Assembly (NCBI RefSeq): GCF_001190945.1
Contig: NZ_CP011112.1
Location: forward strand, 3,162,001-3,226,000
Direction of reading: 5' to 3'
DNA from: Luteipulveratus mongoliensis
GTDB lineage: Bacteria; Actinomycetota; Actinomycetes; Actinomycetales; Dermatophilaceae
Length of the DNA stretch: 64,000 bases
Positions 35,263-45,324 of this stretch are shown here, in pieces (position 1 is the first letter of the stretch; each line of letters begins with the position of its first letter). The notes under the pieces were generated by a model that did not search any database, was not told the DNA's origin, and saw nothing but the letters and a program-made list of their open reading frames with translations. The position numbers were made by a program, and so were the translations under genes.

Positions 35263-35935
35263 CGTCGCCCCCGGCAGCCGTGGCACGGCCGCCGGCCATC
35301 AGCTCGGCCAGGTCCTCGCACCAATCCTGTACGACGCTCGTCGCCGCCATATCGAGCACGTTCCGTCGTCCGGTCCCGTCGTGCTCGTCTCCAACCACTC
35401 GGGATTTCTCGACGGTCCGCTGGTCTACTGCCTCGCGCCTCGGCCGGTGCACTTCTTGGTCAAACGCTCCTACTTCTCCACGGCCTTGGGCGTGCTGCTG
35501 CGTGGCGTCGGACAGATCCCGATCGACCAGAACAGCGCCGACCGCACGGCCCTCGCCGCAGCCCGCGCGGTGCTCGAGCGTGGGGGAGCAGTCGGCGTGT
35601 TCCCTGAGGGGACACGCGGTGCCGGCGACGTCCGAGCTGTCCAGCAGGGCGCGGCCTGGTTGGCGCTGCAGGCAGACGCGCCGGTCGTTCCTGTCGCTTG
35701 CCTCGGCACGCGCGGCATGGGAGCGGCGCGCAGCTCCTGGCCGCGGCTGCGCGGGCACCTCGAAGTCGTGTTCGGCGAGCCTTTCAGCGTAACCTCGGGA
35801 GCCGACGTACCCGGGCGCGAACGCCTGCGCCTGGCTACCGAGACCCTGCGCGACCGCCTGGCCGCGCATGTGGCGGACGCGGTCGAGCGCACCGGCATGC
35901 CACTCCCCGGCGATGAGCCACCCCGTCTCCCCTGA
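35255..35935 (+). CDS. plsC: 1-acyl-sn-glycerol-3-phosphate acyltransferase (PlsC family)
   Basis: A 226-residue lysophospholipid acyltransferase expected to make phosphatidic acid at the inner membrane face. The catalytic NHxxxxD motif ([13 protein letters not shown]), [13 protein letters not shown] and the [10 protein letters not shown] motif are complete, and CLGTRGMG follows. GTG 35255 lies within the end of cmk (8-bp overlap). Cmk, an acyltransferase and Der adjacent to each other is a common actinobacterial order. Confidence 0.88.
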   Translation: MSDVAPGSRGTAAGHQLGQVLAPILYDARRRHIEHVPSSGPVVLVSNHSGFLDGPLVYCLAPRPVHFLVKRSYFSTALGVLLRGVGQIPIDQNSADRTALAAARAVLERGGAVGVFPEGTRGAGDVRAVQQGAAWLALQADAPVVPVACLGTRGMGAARSSWPRLRGHLEVVFGEPFSVTSGADVPGRERLRLATETLRDRLAAHVADAVERTGMPLPGDEPPRLP

Positions 35936-35999
35936 CGACATAAGCGACAATGAGGGTTGGCCCTTGGCCACATCCCTCTTCGATCTCAAGGACGTGCCC

Positions 36000-37496
36000 G
36001 TGTCTGACCACCCTTCCGACGACGTGACCCCGTCGGGTCCGCTCGACGAGACCGGACACGACGAATCGGTTGAGACCGCCCTCCGGGTCGGGCTGGAGGA
36101 CTTCGAGCTCAGCGAGGAGGACCAGGCTCTCCTCTCTGGCGAAGGCGCCAACCTCGATGGCGAGGCAGAGGGCGAGGCCCGCCCCGTCGTCGCCGTCGTC
36201 GGCCGCCCCAACGTCGGCAAGTCAACGCTGGTCAACCGAGTCCTGGGCCGTCGTGAGGCGGTCGTCGAGGACGTCCCCGGCGTCACCCGCGATCGTGTGG
36301 CCTATGACGCCGAGTGGTCCGGTCGACGCTTCACCCTGGTCGACACCGGCGGCTGGGAGGTCGACGCGACCGGTATCCACCTGCGGGTCGCCGAGCAGGC
36401 CGAGGTCGCCGTGGAGCTCGCCGATGCGGTGATGTTCGTGGTCGACGCGACCGTTGGCGCCACCGACACCGACGACGCCGTCGTCAAGCTCCTGCGTCGT
36501 TCGGGCAAGCCGGTGATCCTGGTCGCCAACAAGGTCGATGACCAGCGCACTGAGGCCGAGGCCGCAATGCTCTGGTCGTTCGGGCTGGGGGAGCCCTACC
36601 CCGTCTCCGCGCTGCACGGTCGCGGCAGCGGCGACGTCCTCGACGCCCTCATGGCGGTCCTGCCGGAGCGCTCCGGTGTCGGTGGCGCGTACGCCCGTGG
36701 CGGGCCTCGGCGCGTGGCTCTCGTCGGTCGGCCCAACGTCGGGAAGTCCTCTCTGCTCAACAAGCTCGCCGGCGAGGACCGCGTCGTCGTCGACAATGTC
36801 GCCGGCACCACACGTGACCCGGTCGATGAGTTCATCGAGCTCGGTGGCAAGACCTGGCGTTTCGTCGACACGGCCGGCATCCGTCGACGCGTCCACCTGA
36901 CCCGTGGCGCCGACTTCTACGCGTCGCTGCGGACACAGACGGCGTTGGAGAAGGCCGAGGTCGCGGTCGTGCTGATCGATGCCGAGGACAGCATCGCCGA
37001 GCAGGACATCCGGGTCATCCAGCAGGTCATCGACTCCGGTCGCGCCGTGGTGCTGGCCTTCAACAAGTGGGACCTGCTCGATGAGGAGCGGCGTTACTAC
37101 CTTGAGCGCGAGATCGAGCGCGAGCTGGTGCAGGTGCCGTGGGCGCCTCGGGTCAACATCTCAGCCCTCACCGGGCGTCACATGGACCGGCTCGTGCCGT
37201 CCCTGGAGACAGCTCTGGACTCCTGGGACCAGCGGGTGCCGACCGGCCGGCTCAATGCCTTCTTCGGTGAGATCGTGGCCGCCCACCCCCACCCGGTTCG
37301 CAGCGGCAAGCAGCCTCGCATCCTGTTCGCGACGCAGGCCTCCACCCGCCCGCCGCGGTTCGTGATCTTCGCCTCCGGCTTCATCGAGGCGGGCTACCGG
37401 CGCTTCCTGGAGCGTCGCCTGCGCGAGGAGTTCGGCTTCGAGGGCACCCCGATCGAGCTGTCCGTCCGGGTCCGCGAGAAGCGACGTCGCAACTAG
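36000..37496 (+). CDS. der: Ribosome-associated GTPase Der (EngA)
   Basis: Der (498 residues from GTG 36000) assists late 50S ribosome assembly. Two tandem G domains are complete: the first with [24 protein letters not shown] and NKVDDQ, the second with [24 protein letters not shown] and NKWDL. A KH-like domain closes the protein ([16 protein letters not shown]). An acidic N-terminal extension of about 60 residues precedes the first domain. The start is uncertain: GTG 36000 has AAGGAC upstream, but ATG 35913, overlapping plsC, would give 527 residues. Confidence 0.93.
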   Translation: MSDHPSDDVTPSGPLDETGHDESVETALRVGLEDFELSEEDQALLSGEGANLDGEAEGEARPVVAVVGRPNVGKSTLVNRVLGRREAVVEDVPGVTRDRVAYDAEWSGRRFTLVDTGGWEVDATGIHLRVAEQAEVAVELADAVMFVVDATVGATDTDDAVVKLLRRSGKPVILVANKVDDQRTEAEAAMLWSFGLGEPYPVSALHGRGSGDVLDALMAVLPERSGVGGAYARGGPRRVALVGRPNVGKSSLLNKLAGEDRVVVDNVAGTTRDPVDEFIELGGKTWRFVDTAGIRRRVHLTRGADFYASLRTQTALEKAEVAVVLIDAEDSIAEQDIRVIQQVIDSGRAVVLAFNKWDLLDEERRYYLEREIERELVQVPWAPRVNISALTGRHMDRLVPSLETALDSWDQRVPTGRLNAFFGEIVAAHPHPVRSGKQPRILFATQASTRPPRFVIFASGFIEAGYRRFLERRLREEFGFEGTPIELSVRVREKRRRN

Positions 37497-37555
37497 TCCC
37501 GGCCCTCGTCGTACGACTGCTCGCACCCCGCGCTGACGAGCGCCTGGCCGATTCG

Positions 37556-37582
37556 TTGGGTGGGGTTGGCGTGCGATAAGGT
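37556..37582 (+). promoter_or_regulatory. Possible promoter of tRNA-Pro
   Basis: TTGGGT (37556-37561) and TAAGGT (37577-37582) are separated by 15 bp and precede the tRNA by about 38 bp. The short spacing makes this a weak call. Confidence 0.3.
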
Positions 37583-37620
37583 TCAGGTCGCTCGCGAGCG
37601 CCACTGGCACTCATGGGCAT

Positions 37621-37694
<74 letters not shown>

Positions 37695-37717
37695 CCGATG
37701 ATGTCGTAGGACATCGG

Positions 37718-37749
37718 CAAGGCCTCGAACCGTAGGGTTCGGGGCCTTG
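37718..37749 (+). terminator. Hairpin terminator after tRNA-Pro
   Basis: CAAGGCCTCGAACC and GGTTCGGGGCCTTG form a 14-bp stem (one G-U) with a GTAG loop, 23 bp after the tRNA. A smaller hairpin, GATGTC/GACATC, lies just before it. Confidence 0.65.
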
Positions 37750-37935
37750 TGCGTGCTGAGTCTCATCGACCGGCACTGGCACCATTCCCTGAGGAACGTC
37801 GGCGAAAAGGCCCCAGTGCCAGCCTCTTTCGAGGTCGTCCCCCCTCTCGCTCCAGGCGCGTTCCTCTGCACCGGCGACGACGAGTCACGACGTTCACGGT
37901 CCTCCTTTCCGGCGCATCCCGCGCTCACATCTGGT

Positions 37936-37941
37936 TAGACT
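37936..37941 (+). promoter_or_regulatory. Putative -10 (TAGACT) of the GTPase-Roadblock operon
   Basis: TAGACT lies about 45 bp upstream of the GTPase start; the 287-bp gap after the tRNA otherwise holds only the hairpins and no supported gene. Confidence 0.45.
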
Positions 37942-37986
37942 CGACCGCACGACGTGGCCAGCTGGGGACTGAGGGGAAAGCTGCGG

Positions 37987-38568
37987 ATGCAGGAAGTTGT
38001 CGGCGCGGATCTTGGGCCGCAGATCTCATTTGTCGGACCGTTCGGGGTTGGAAAGACCACCGCAGCGCTCAAGGTCTGCACCAGCAATGTCCTGACGACC
38101 GAGGTCACCAGCTCCTACACCCACCCGACGATCGGCAAGCACCTCAAGCCGACCACCACCGTCGGGCTCGAGATCGGTGAGTGGGTCGCGCCCGACGGCC
38201 GACGGGTCTGCATCGTCGGTACGCCAGGACAGAAGCGCTTCGACATGGTCCGGCGCTCGGCGATGCCACGGAGCAACGCCGTCGTCCTGTGGCTCTTCGG
38301 TGCTCATACGTTGGCTGTGGAGGACGCCGGACAGTGGCTGGAGTCGGTGCTGAAAGAGATCCCCGCACGCAAGCTCGTGGTTGCGGTCACCCGGCTCGCC
38401 GACGAAGCGGAGCTCGAGCCGTTCGTCGAAGCCGTGCACGAACAGGACGACAGCATCCCGGTGATCGCCGGCGATCCTCGCGACGTCGACTCGGTCAACG
38501 AGGTCCTGGAGGCCGCCTTTGCGCTCTGTCAGCGGCGGCCGTCGAGCCGCAAGGAGCTGGCGCAATGA
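37987..38568 (+). CDS. Small Ras-like GTPase (conservon CvnD/MglA-like)
   Basis: A 193-residue G protein related to the actinobacterial conservon GTPases. The P-loop is GPFGVGKTTA (about 17-26), and a Thr-rich switch I region THPTIGKHLKPTTTVGLEIG follows. Switch II is IVGTPGQKRF with Gly in place of the usual Asp, as in conservon GTPases. The NKxD base-recognition motif is not recognisable (VAVTRLADEAEL in its place), so nucleotide specificity is uncertain. I chose ATG 37987, preceded by GAGGGGA; GTG 37954 is an alternative. The next gene overlaps by 4 bp. Confidence 0.82.
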   Translation: MQEVVGADLGPQISFVGPFGVGKTTAALKVCTSNVLTTEVTSSYTHPTIGKHLKPTTTVGLEIGEWVAPDGRRVCIVGTPGQKRFDMVRRSAMPRSNAVVLWLFGAHTLAVEDAGQWLESVLKEIPARKLVVAVTRLADEAELEPFVEAVHEQDDSIPVIAGDPRDVDSVNEVLEAAFALCQRRPSSRKELAQ

Positions 38569-39176
38569 CGGCGAACTCTCCGGACTCGGCCAAGGGCCGC
38601 AACAACCTGCGTCTCCTCAAAGGGAAGAAGGGTCGCGAACGTACTGGGTCGGCCCACATGGGGTGGGTCGGCGAGCCCAATGTTCAGGAGCTCCTCGAGG
38701 GAGCGGATGGCCATCTGCAGAGCCGACCCGAGATGGGGATCGATGCGGAGATCGCCGACAACTGGGATCTGTGGTCGGCGCATCTCGGCCGGGCGCTCAT
38801 GCCCACGTTGCGTGAGCTGCACGAGAATCTGAAGGGATTCACGTGCGCCATGATCTGCACGGCCGATGGCTTCAATCTCTGCACGCTCGGGATGGATGAG
38901 GCCGGCGTCCTGCGGCTGGCCGCACTCACGTCCTCGATGCACTCCATCGCCGACGCGGTGACCCAGGCGGTGCACGACGACGCCGAGCGTCGGATCGACC
39001 TCCTCACTGTGACCGACCAGGACTCCACGGTCGTCGTCCTGGCCATCCGTGACCCGATGCTGGGCAAGCTGCTGTTGTGGGTAGCCACCGAGCACGACAC
39101 ACTTGGCGCCCTACTTGTCCATGCTCGTCGCGCCGCGGCGCAGATCCGTCAGTTCTTAGAAGTTGAGAATGCCTAG
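38565..39176 (+). CDS. Roadblock/LC7-domain protein (first)
   Basis: A 203-residue protein. The first 85 residues are charged and partly disordered (KGRNNLRLLKGKKGRERTG). From about residue 85 a Roadblock/LC7 fold is evident: an opening helix LMPTLRELHENLKGFTC, paired strands AMICTADGFNLCTLG, a long helix LAALTSSMHSIADAVTQAV, then strands (DLLTVTDQDSTVVVLAIRD) and a closing helix. Such proteins regulate small GTPases as dimers, the CvnB/MglB role. ATGA overlap with the GTPase gene points to a stoichiometric complex. No transmembrane segment. Confidence 0.78.
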   Translation: MTANSPDSAKGRNNLRLLKGKKGRERTGSAHMGWVGEPNVQELLEGADGHLQSRPEMGIDAEIADNWDLWSAHLGRALMPTLRELHENLKGFTCAMICTADGFNLCTLGMDEAGVLRLAALTSSMHSIADAVTQAVHDDAERRIDLLTVTDQDSTVVVLAIRDPMLGKLLLWVATEHDTLGALLVHARRAAAQIRQFLEVENA

Positions 39177-39198
39177 TAACCGAAAACGTGGAGGAATC

Positions 39199-39588
39199 GT
39201 GCTCGATATCGACATCGCCAAGCTTGAAGAGACCGTGGCTGTCACCAAGGCTCTGCTCAAGGAAGGTCTTTTGGCGACCGACATCTGGGACACGACAACC
39301 GGGCTGAGTCTCGCGGCGCACAACCCGCAGCCCGAGGCGACCGCAATGTTCAACATGCTGACGCTCGAAATGCACAAGACATTGACCGAGTCAGGATTTC
39401 CCGGCTTGGGCGGCTATTACATTCTTGAGCTCCAAGAGCACAATATGGCCGTCGTCCAGATGCACGGCGATACCCTGATGTCAGGAATGCTCCTCAACTC
39501 CGGAGTGGTCAACCTGGGTGTTCTCGTCAGCGTCGCCATTCCGAAGTACGCCAAGGGTGTTGCCGCGGCGTTCAACGACAATAAGTGA
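39199..39588 (+). CDS. Roadblock-like protein (second)
   Basis: A 129-residue protein with the same helix-strand-strand-helix order as the Roadblock fold: IDIAKLEETVAVTKALLKE, then TDIWDTTTGLSLAAHN, a long helix TAMFNMLTLEMHKTLTESG, strands YYILELQEHNMAVVQMHG, and a C-terminal helix YAKGVAAAFNDN. I chose GTG 39199 because GGAGGA lies just upstream; ATG 39169 is an alternative with no such site. It follows the first Roadblock gene after 22 bp. It may heterodimerise with it, as Roadblock pairs do in Ragulator-type assemblies; this is inference. Confidence 0.72.
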   Translation: MLDIDIAKLEETVAVTKALLKEGLLATDIWDTTTGLSLAAHNPQPEATAMFNMLTLEMHKTLTESGFPGLGGYYILELQEHNMAVVQMHGDTLMSGMLLNSGVVNLGVLVSVAIPKYAKGVAAAFNDNK

Positions 39589-39630
39589 CCTGACCGGTCG
39601 GCGTATGTCCGGCTGATCAGGATGAGCTGA

Positions 39631-39672
39631 GCCCGCTTCGCGGAGCGGCCGGAGCCGCCCAGCGAAGCGGGC
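39631..39672. terminator. Bidirectional terminator hairpin
   Basis: GCCCGCTTCGC and GCGAAGCGGGC form a perfect 11-bp outer stem with an inner GCGGC/GCCGC stem and CGGA loop, between the convergent Roadblock and catechol dioxygenase genes. Confidence 0.75.
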
Positions 39673-39678
39673 GTCCGC

Positions 39679-40530
<852 letters not shown>

Positions 40531-40555
40531 GATGCATCTCCTCGATGCGGTCAGG

Positions 40556-42136
40556 TCAGCGGCCCGGGATCCGGCTGACATCGGTCGGATTGATCAAGTC
40601 GGGCACGGTCCAGCCGTCCAGGTCGTACTCGTTCAGGAAGGAGTCAGCGAACTCCTTCATCTGAGTGGTCGTCCCCTGAGCCTCTGCCGCGAACAGGATC
40701 TCGGCCTTGACCATCTCGTGGTTGCCCGCGTAGTTGCGCTCGTAGAGCTCGTGCCGGCCACCGAACTCGGTGCCGACCGAGTCCCACAGAGCCTTCATCA
40801 GCTTGGTGCGCTCGACGGCGTCATAGCCGTTCGAGCCGCGGACGTACTTGTCGAGGTAGGGGCGAATCTCGGGCGTCTTGAAGTCAACGGCGTTGGAGTT
40901 GAGGTAGATCAGGCCTGAGGCGACGTCCTGCTGGATGATCTCCTTCACCCGCGGATATCCCTCGACCATGAACTTCCGGTAGACCATGCCGTAGTCCAGC
41001 TTCGGCAGCACGGTCCCGTTGGGGCCGGGGTCGGGCGCCAGGGCCATCGCGTCGGCCAGCGCACGGAACATGTTGCGCCATGAGATGACCTCGCCCAGCC
41101 GGGATTGGATGCCTCGGAAGTCCTTGCTCCCGGTGCACTCCACGGCCTTCAAGAGCAGGCCGGCGATGAACTCCAGCTTGACGGCCAACCGGATGCAGCC
41201 ATGGAAGGTGAACCGCGGGAAGAAGCCGGTCTGCATGGCAAAGCCGTTGATCTTGTCGACGTCGCCGTAGACGAAGATGTTCTCCCACGGCACCAGCACC
41301 TTGTCGAAGACGAAGATCGTGTCGTTCTCGTCCAGCCGACTCGACAGCGGGTAGTCGAACGGACTACCGAGGGTGTCGGCCTGCATGCCGTACGACGGCC
41401 GACAGATCAGCTTCACACCCGGTGCGTCCATGGGCACCGTGCAGACGATCGCGTACTCCTTCTTCTTGATCGGGAGCCCGTAGTGCGCGATGAAGTTGTA
41501 GTTGGTCAGCGCCGAGCCCGTGGCAACAACCTTGGCACCCGAGACGATCACGCCGGCGTCGGTCTCCTTCTCGACCTTCATGAACACATCGCCCACCTCG
41601 TCCGGAGGCAGGTCCCGGTCGACCGGCGGGTTGATGATCGCGTGGTTCCAGTAGAGGACCTTTTCCTGGCTCTCCTTGTACCAACGCTTGGCATTCTCGG
41701 TGTATGGCGCGTAGTACTCCGGGTAGGCGCCCAAAGTCCCGAGGAAGCTGCCCTTGTAGTCGGGGGAGCGGCCCATCCAACCCCACGTCAGTCGGGCCCA
41801 GTGCTCGATCGCCTTCTGATTGGCCCGGAGGTCCTCGCTGGTGCGCGGCGCCTTGAAGAAGGGATGGGTCCAGCCGCCGTTACCGGTGTCGGTGGGCACC
41901 CACAGGTCCTTCTTGAGCTGCTCGTCGTGCAGGGAGTCATAGAGCCGGGCGATCATCCGCACCGGGTTGCGGAAGGCGGGGTGCTCGGTGACGTCCTTGA
42001 CCCGCTCGCCGTAGATCCAGACCTCACGGTCGTCACGTAGGGAGTCCATGTACTCCTGGCCGGTCATGGGCCTGGCGGCCGTCGCACCTTCGGGCGTACC
42101 GCGCAGCCCAGCGGTGTGGTCCTCGGTCTGTGTCAT
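40556..42136 (-). CDS. Two-component FAD-dependent phenol/4-hydroxyphenylacetate monooxygenase, oxygenase
   Basis: A 526-residue member of the HpaB/PheA1 family, which hydroxylates phenols next to the hydroxyl using reduced flavin from a partner reductase. Family blocks are [20 protein letters not shown] near the N-terminus, [19 protein letters not shown], and [19 protein letters not shown], with the flavin-site [16 protein letters not shown] chose ATG 42136, with GAGGAG upstream. Its place between a flavin reductase and catA suggests phenol to catechol as the reaction, but 4-hydroxyphenylacetate or chlorophenols are possible. Confidence 0.85.
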   Translation of the reverse strand: MTQTEDHTAGLRGTPEGATAARPMTGQEYMDSLRDDREVWIYGERVKDVTEHPAFRNPVRMIARLYDSLHDEQLKKDLWVPTDTGNGGWTHPFFKAPRTSEDLRANQKAIEHWARLTWGWMGRSPDYKGSFLGTLGAYPEYYAPYTENAKRWYKESQEKVLYWNHAIINPPVDRDLPPDEVGDVFMKVEKETDAGVIVSGAKVVATGSALTNYNFIAHYGLPIKKKEYAIVCTVPMDAPGVKLICRPSYGMQADTLGSPFDYPLSSRLDENDTIFVFDKVLVPWENIFVYGDVDKINGFAMQTGFFPRFTFHGCIRLAVKLEFIAGLLLKAVECTGSKDFRGIQSRLGEVISWRNMFRALADAMALAPDPGPNGTVLPKLDYGMVYRKFMVEGYPRVKEIIQQDVASGLIYLNSNAVDFKTPEIRPYLDKYVRGSNGYDAVERTKLMKALWDSVGTEFGGRHELYERNYAGNHEMVKAEILFAAEAQGTTTQMKEFADSFLNEYDLDGWTVPDLINPTDVSRIPGR

Positions 42137-42210
42137 ATCGGTTTCTCCTCGATGTGAGTGCGGTGCGGTTGACCTGGTGTCGGGGTTCGGAACTCGGCTG
42201 GCGGGCGTCA

Positions 42211-42777
42211 TCAGCAGGCTGAGGACTGGACGAGCGGACGGAAGCTGTCGGCGTCGAACCAGCCCGATGTGGGGCAGTCCACCGACCCGCCCCAGTGGGT
42301 ACCGGGCGCGGCCTCGTGATGCGGGTTGAGGTAGCGGTACTGCCCGCCGAAGAACAGCAACGGCTCCCGCGCCGTGACGACGACGGCATCCACCTCGCCG
42401 ATGACGATGAGGTGGTCGCCGCCGTCATAGGTCCGCCACGGCTGGCAGGAGATGGTGGTAGCGCTCCCATCGAGGAGTGGCGCGGCAGGCCCTTCCACCC
42501 AGGTCGGAGGTCGGTCCGACGGGCGGCCGGCGAAGTGCCACGCCACGTCGAGCTGATCCTCGGCCAGCACATTGATCGCGAAAGGTCGATCACCGAGAAA
42601 CTGGCTGGCTTTGGAGGAACGGCCGAGGGTCACCTGGGCGAGGGCAGGCTCCAGGGACACGGCGGTGAAGGCGTTGACGGTGGCGCCGTGCGGCTCGCCG
42701 TCATCGGTGGTGCAGGTCACGACGGTCACTCCTGTGGCGAAGCGACCAAATGCGTTGCGCAATTCTCGGAAATCCAT
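42211..42777 (-). CDS. Flavin reductase (HpaC/PheA2 type)
   Basis: A 188-residue flavin:NAD(P)H reductase-like protein that should supply reduced FAD to the monooxygenase encoded downstream. The family start is [17 protein letters not shown], followed by [38 protein letters not shown] and the C-terminal [20 protein letters not shown] precedes ATG 42777. It is the first gene of the operon, with the monooxygenase 74 bp later. The promoter region carries TGCGTAC repeats shared with the divergent IclR gene. Confidence 0.88.
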   Translation of the reverse strand: MDFRELRNAFGRFATGVTVVTCTTDDGEPHGATVNAFTAVSLEPALAQVTLGRSSKASQFLGDRPFAINVLAEDQLDVAWHFAGRPSDRPPTWVEGPAAPLLDGSATTISCQPWRTYDGGDHLIVIGEVDAVVVTAREPLLFFGGQYRYLNPHHEAAPGTHWGGSVDCPTSGWFDADSFRPLVQSSAC

Positions 42778-42801
42778 GGTCAGGGCCTCCTTGATACGCT
42801 A

Positions 42802-42838
42802 TGCGTACGCGTTGAACGCTGTGCGTACATCGTACGTG
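42802..42838. promoter_or_regulatory. Candidate IclR operator
   Basis: TGCGTAC occurs at 42802-42808 and again at 42822-42828 (20 bp apart, two helical turns), and CGTACGT follows at 42831. GTACGC and GCGTAC within it also form an inverted pair. It lies between the divergent reductase and IclR genes. Confidence 0.45.
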
Positions 42839-42916
42839 CCTGAGACCACGCGTGCCGTCAACGAGTTCGGTCGTCTCGATCAATATCGAGTCCTCGTGAA
42901 TTCGAAGGGAGCGCAG

Positions 42917-43804
42917 ATGAGCTCACCCCGTGATGCAGTGCTGGACCCCGAGGCGCCCGACGCCCGAAACCGCGACTTCGTCCAGAGCATCGAGCGTGGA
43001 TTCGCGGTGCTGCTCGCCTTTGACACCGACCTGCCCAACCCGTCACTCGCAGAGCTGGCGACCCGGACCGGCCTGTCGCGGCCGGCCGTGCGCCGCATCT
43101 TGCTGACCCTGCAGCAGCTCGGATACGTCACCAACGCCACCGGACGTTGGTCGCTCACACCGCGCGTGCTGACCATCGGCCACCACTACGCCGCTACTCA
43201 CAGCATCGTTGACGTCGCCCATCCGCACCTGAAGCGGATCGTCGAGGTCACAGGCGAGTCCGCATCGCTGGCCCAGCTGGATGGCATCGACGTGGTCCAC
43301 GTCGCCCGTGTGAATGCGCCCCGGGTGCTCAACATCGACATCCGCATCGGCAGCCGACTGCCCGCGCACGCCACCTCGATGGGACGAGTCCTCGCGGCCT
43401 TCGCTACCGCCGATGTCGTCGACCGGATCATCGATGAGAAGGGCCTCACGGCGCTGACCGCTGCCACGATCACCGACCCGATCGAGTTCCGAGACGCCCT
43501 GCACCAGGTGCGCCAGAACGGTTACGCCCTGGTGGACGGCGAGCTGGAGGAAGGGTTCTTGTCGGCGGCCGTGCCGGTCCGAGACGTGACGGGCGATGTG
43601 GTGGCCGCGTTGGCGTACTCCACCTCCCGCGGCCGACAGACGCCACAACAGGTCCAGGCCGAGGCGTTGCCCCTCCTCATTGAGGGCGCGGCCGCCATCG
43701 AGCGTGACCTCGAGACACTCACGACGCGCCCCGGCACACCCCTCGGGGGGTCGGCCCCGGCGCAGTTGCCGAATCCGCGAGGTGTCGCGACGGTGGAGCG
43801 ATGA
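42917..43804 (+). CDS. IclR family transcriptional regulator (PcaR/PobR-like)
   Basis: A 295-residue regulator with an N-terminal winged helix (LAELATRTGLSRPAVRRIL, LGYVTNATGRWSLTPRV) and the IclR effector domain (SASLAQLDGIDVVHVARV, LPAHATSMGRVLAAF, YALVDGELEEGFLSAAVPV). This matches IclR regulators of aromatic catabolism that bind protocatechuate or related ring compounds. AAGGGAG precedes ATG 42917. It is divergent from the flavin reductase operon and probably controls it. A Pro/Thr-rich tail of about 30 residues is not part of the domain. Confidence 0.9.
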   Translation: MSSPRDAVLDPEAPDARNRDFVQSIERGFAVLLAFDTDLPNPSLAELATRTGLSRPAVRRILLTLQQLGYVTNATGRWSLTPRVLTIGHHYAATHSIVDVAHPHLKRIVEVTGESASLAQLDGIDVVHVARVNAPRVLNIDIRIGSRLPAHATSMGRVLAAFATADVVDRIIDEKGLTALTAATITDPIEFRDALHQVRQNGYALVDGELEEGFLSAAVPVRDVTGDVVAALAYSTSRGRQTPQQVQAEALPLLIEGAAAIERDLETLTTRPGTPLGGSAPAQLPNPRGVATVER

Positions 43805-43964
43805 CCGACGCGACAGACCGGATCCTTATCCACGAAGCGATCAAATTGCATTCGAGCCGCCGACAGTGATTCTTGCGGCCCATCAGCGATCACACATCTG
43901 CTGGGTCCCATGGTCATCCGCCCCACATACTCAGAGGGGGTTGTCGAATGCGGGAGGGGCCGAC

Positions 43965-44117
43965 ATGACCGAATCATTTGACCAGTTGAAGCCGAAGCAC
44001 GGGGACACCAAGCGGGAAGATGGCCTGTTCTGGGAGTATCACGAGCCACCTGGCGCATGGGTCGTCACACCAGAGACCGATCCGGACTACCGGAGCGCTC
44101 CGCGCGCCGACGACTGA
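43965..44117 (+). CDS. Small hypothetical protein (50 residues)
   Basis: An ATG at 43965 behind GGGAGGGG starts a 50-codon frame (MTESFDQLKPKHGDTKREDG...) rich in charged and aromatic residues (LFWEYHEPPGAWVV) with no signal or membrane segment. Its stop TGA at 44115-44117 is one base before the GTG of the next gene, so the two are probably coupled. Good ribosome binding site and coupling argue it is real. I do not recognise it. Confidence 0.6.
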   Translation: MTESFDQLKPKHGDTKREDGLFWEYHEPPGAWVVTPETDPDYRSAPRADD

Positions 44118-44118
44118 C

Positions 44119-45324
44119 GTGCCTTCCTCTTCCCCCGATCCTTCCGGGGCCTGGCAGCTCAGCGCAGAGCTCAAGCAGGGGACGACCGACCCGCCGCCTC
44201 CAGCAGACTCCGATGTCGTAGCACCGCCCGCATGGCTGGACGCCGCCGAGAGTGTCCGCGCCACCGTCAAGTGGCTGGTCGCCGCCTTCGCCGCCGTCGG
44301 CGCCGTGATGTTCACGAAGGGTTTCGTCACGACCCCAGCGCTCAGCTGGGAGGACAACACCGGTCAGCTGCTCGGGGCGTGGCTGGCCGGCATTGTCGGT
44401 GTGCTGGGGGTCGGATGGTTGATTCACCAGGCCATGGGCATGATTCGACCCCGTGTGTTCGAGCTCGGCGACCTGCCTGACGAATACATCGCCAAGGTCG
44501 ATGCTGAGCCACGGTTTCACCTGCCCAGCGGCGCCGGCACGTTCAAGGAGTTCAAGACCACCCTCCGAAACCTGCGCACCAGCGAGGCCACGCATCGTGT
44601 CACGGTCAAGGAATTCGAGAGCGAGGTCATCGAAGCGACGTCGGACCGAGACGCTGTCCAGGCTCGCTGCGCTGCGGCGGAGGCCACGCTCAACGAGGCC
44701 AGAAGAGAACATCCGCTCGACCCAGGCAAGATCACCGCTGCGGAGCAGACCCTCACGGCAGAGCAGACCAGGCTGAGGAAGACGGAGCGCAAGCTCGACC
44801 ACATCAAGGATCGGCTGGCATCCGAGAGGGCGTCTCACGACTCCCTCGTGGCACAGCTCGCCGTGTACAACCGAACCCGCAAGAACCTGCTGGATCGCGC
44901 GGGCTACTGGCAGGCCTCGCGCGGACTCGACGCCAGTGGCTTCAAGATCTTCATGGCTGCACTGGTCGCCGCGGCGGGCGGCATCGGCTACCAGCTGCTG
45001 CTGGCAACACCCAAGGACGCGGATGCGAGTCCGGCGCCGGCGGCCAGGGTGGGCGAGCTCGTTCGGACGAACACACCGGCCGGGCAAGAGCTCTGGAAGG
45101 CGCTGAACCTTGCACCCTGCCAGGCGGATTCGACGGCCAAGATCGCCGTGGCCATCAGCGGAGGCAAAGGGACGCAGGCAGACCCGTACGTCGTGTCCAC
45201 GCTGCCAACGGCGCGGTGCGCTGCGCGTACGTTCACCGTGGTCAACGAGGTGGCACTCGTCAGCGTGCCGACCAAGACGGTGATCACCTATGAGCCCGCT
45301 GCATCTCCCACCTCGAGCGGCTGA
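44119..45324 (+). CDS. Hypothetical coiled-coil membrane protein
   Basis: A 401-residue protein from GTG 44119. Two membrane helices near the N-terminus (WLVAAFAAVGAVMFTKGF and LGAWLAGIVGVLGVGWLI) precede a long charged coiled coil of about 150 residues (from KEFKTTLRNLRTSEATHRV to LAVYNRTRKNLL). Another membrane helix follows (IFMAALVAAAGGIGYQLLLA), then an exposed C-terminal domain of about 100 residues with three cysteines. Family not recognised. It is coupled to the 50-residue gene upstream, and its last bases overlap the convergent oxidoreductase gene by 37 bp. Confidence 0.65.
   Translation: MPSSSPDPSGAWQLSAELKQGTTDPPPPADSDVVAPPAWLDAAESVRATVKWLVAAFAAVGAVMFTKGFVTTPALSWEDNTGQLLGAWLAGIVGVLGVGWLIHQAMGMIRPRVFELGDLPDEYIAKVDAEPRFHLPSGAGTFKEFKTTLRNLRTSEATHRVTVKEFESEVIEATSDRDAVQARCAAAEATLNEARREHPLDPGKITAAEQTLTAEQTRLRKTERKLDHIKDRLASERASHDSLVAQLAVYNRTRKNLLDRAGYWQASRGLDASGFKIFMAALVAAAGGIGYQLLLATPKDADASPAPAARVGELVRTNTPAGQELWKALNLAPCQADSTAKIAVAISGGKGTQADPYVVSTLPTARCAARTFTVVNEVALVSVPTKTVITYEPAASPTSSG

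Noticed and set aside
37987-39588. Complete conservon (CvnABCD)
   Set aside because: No sensor kinase or DUF742 gene lies on either side; the flanks are a tRNA and the aromatic operon.
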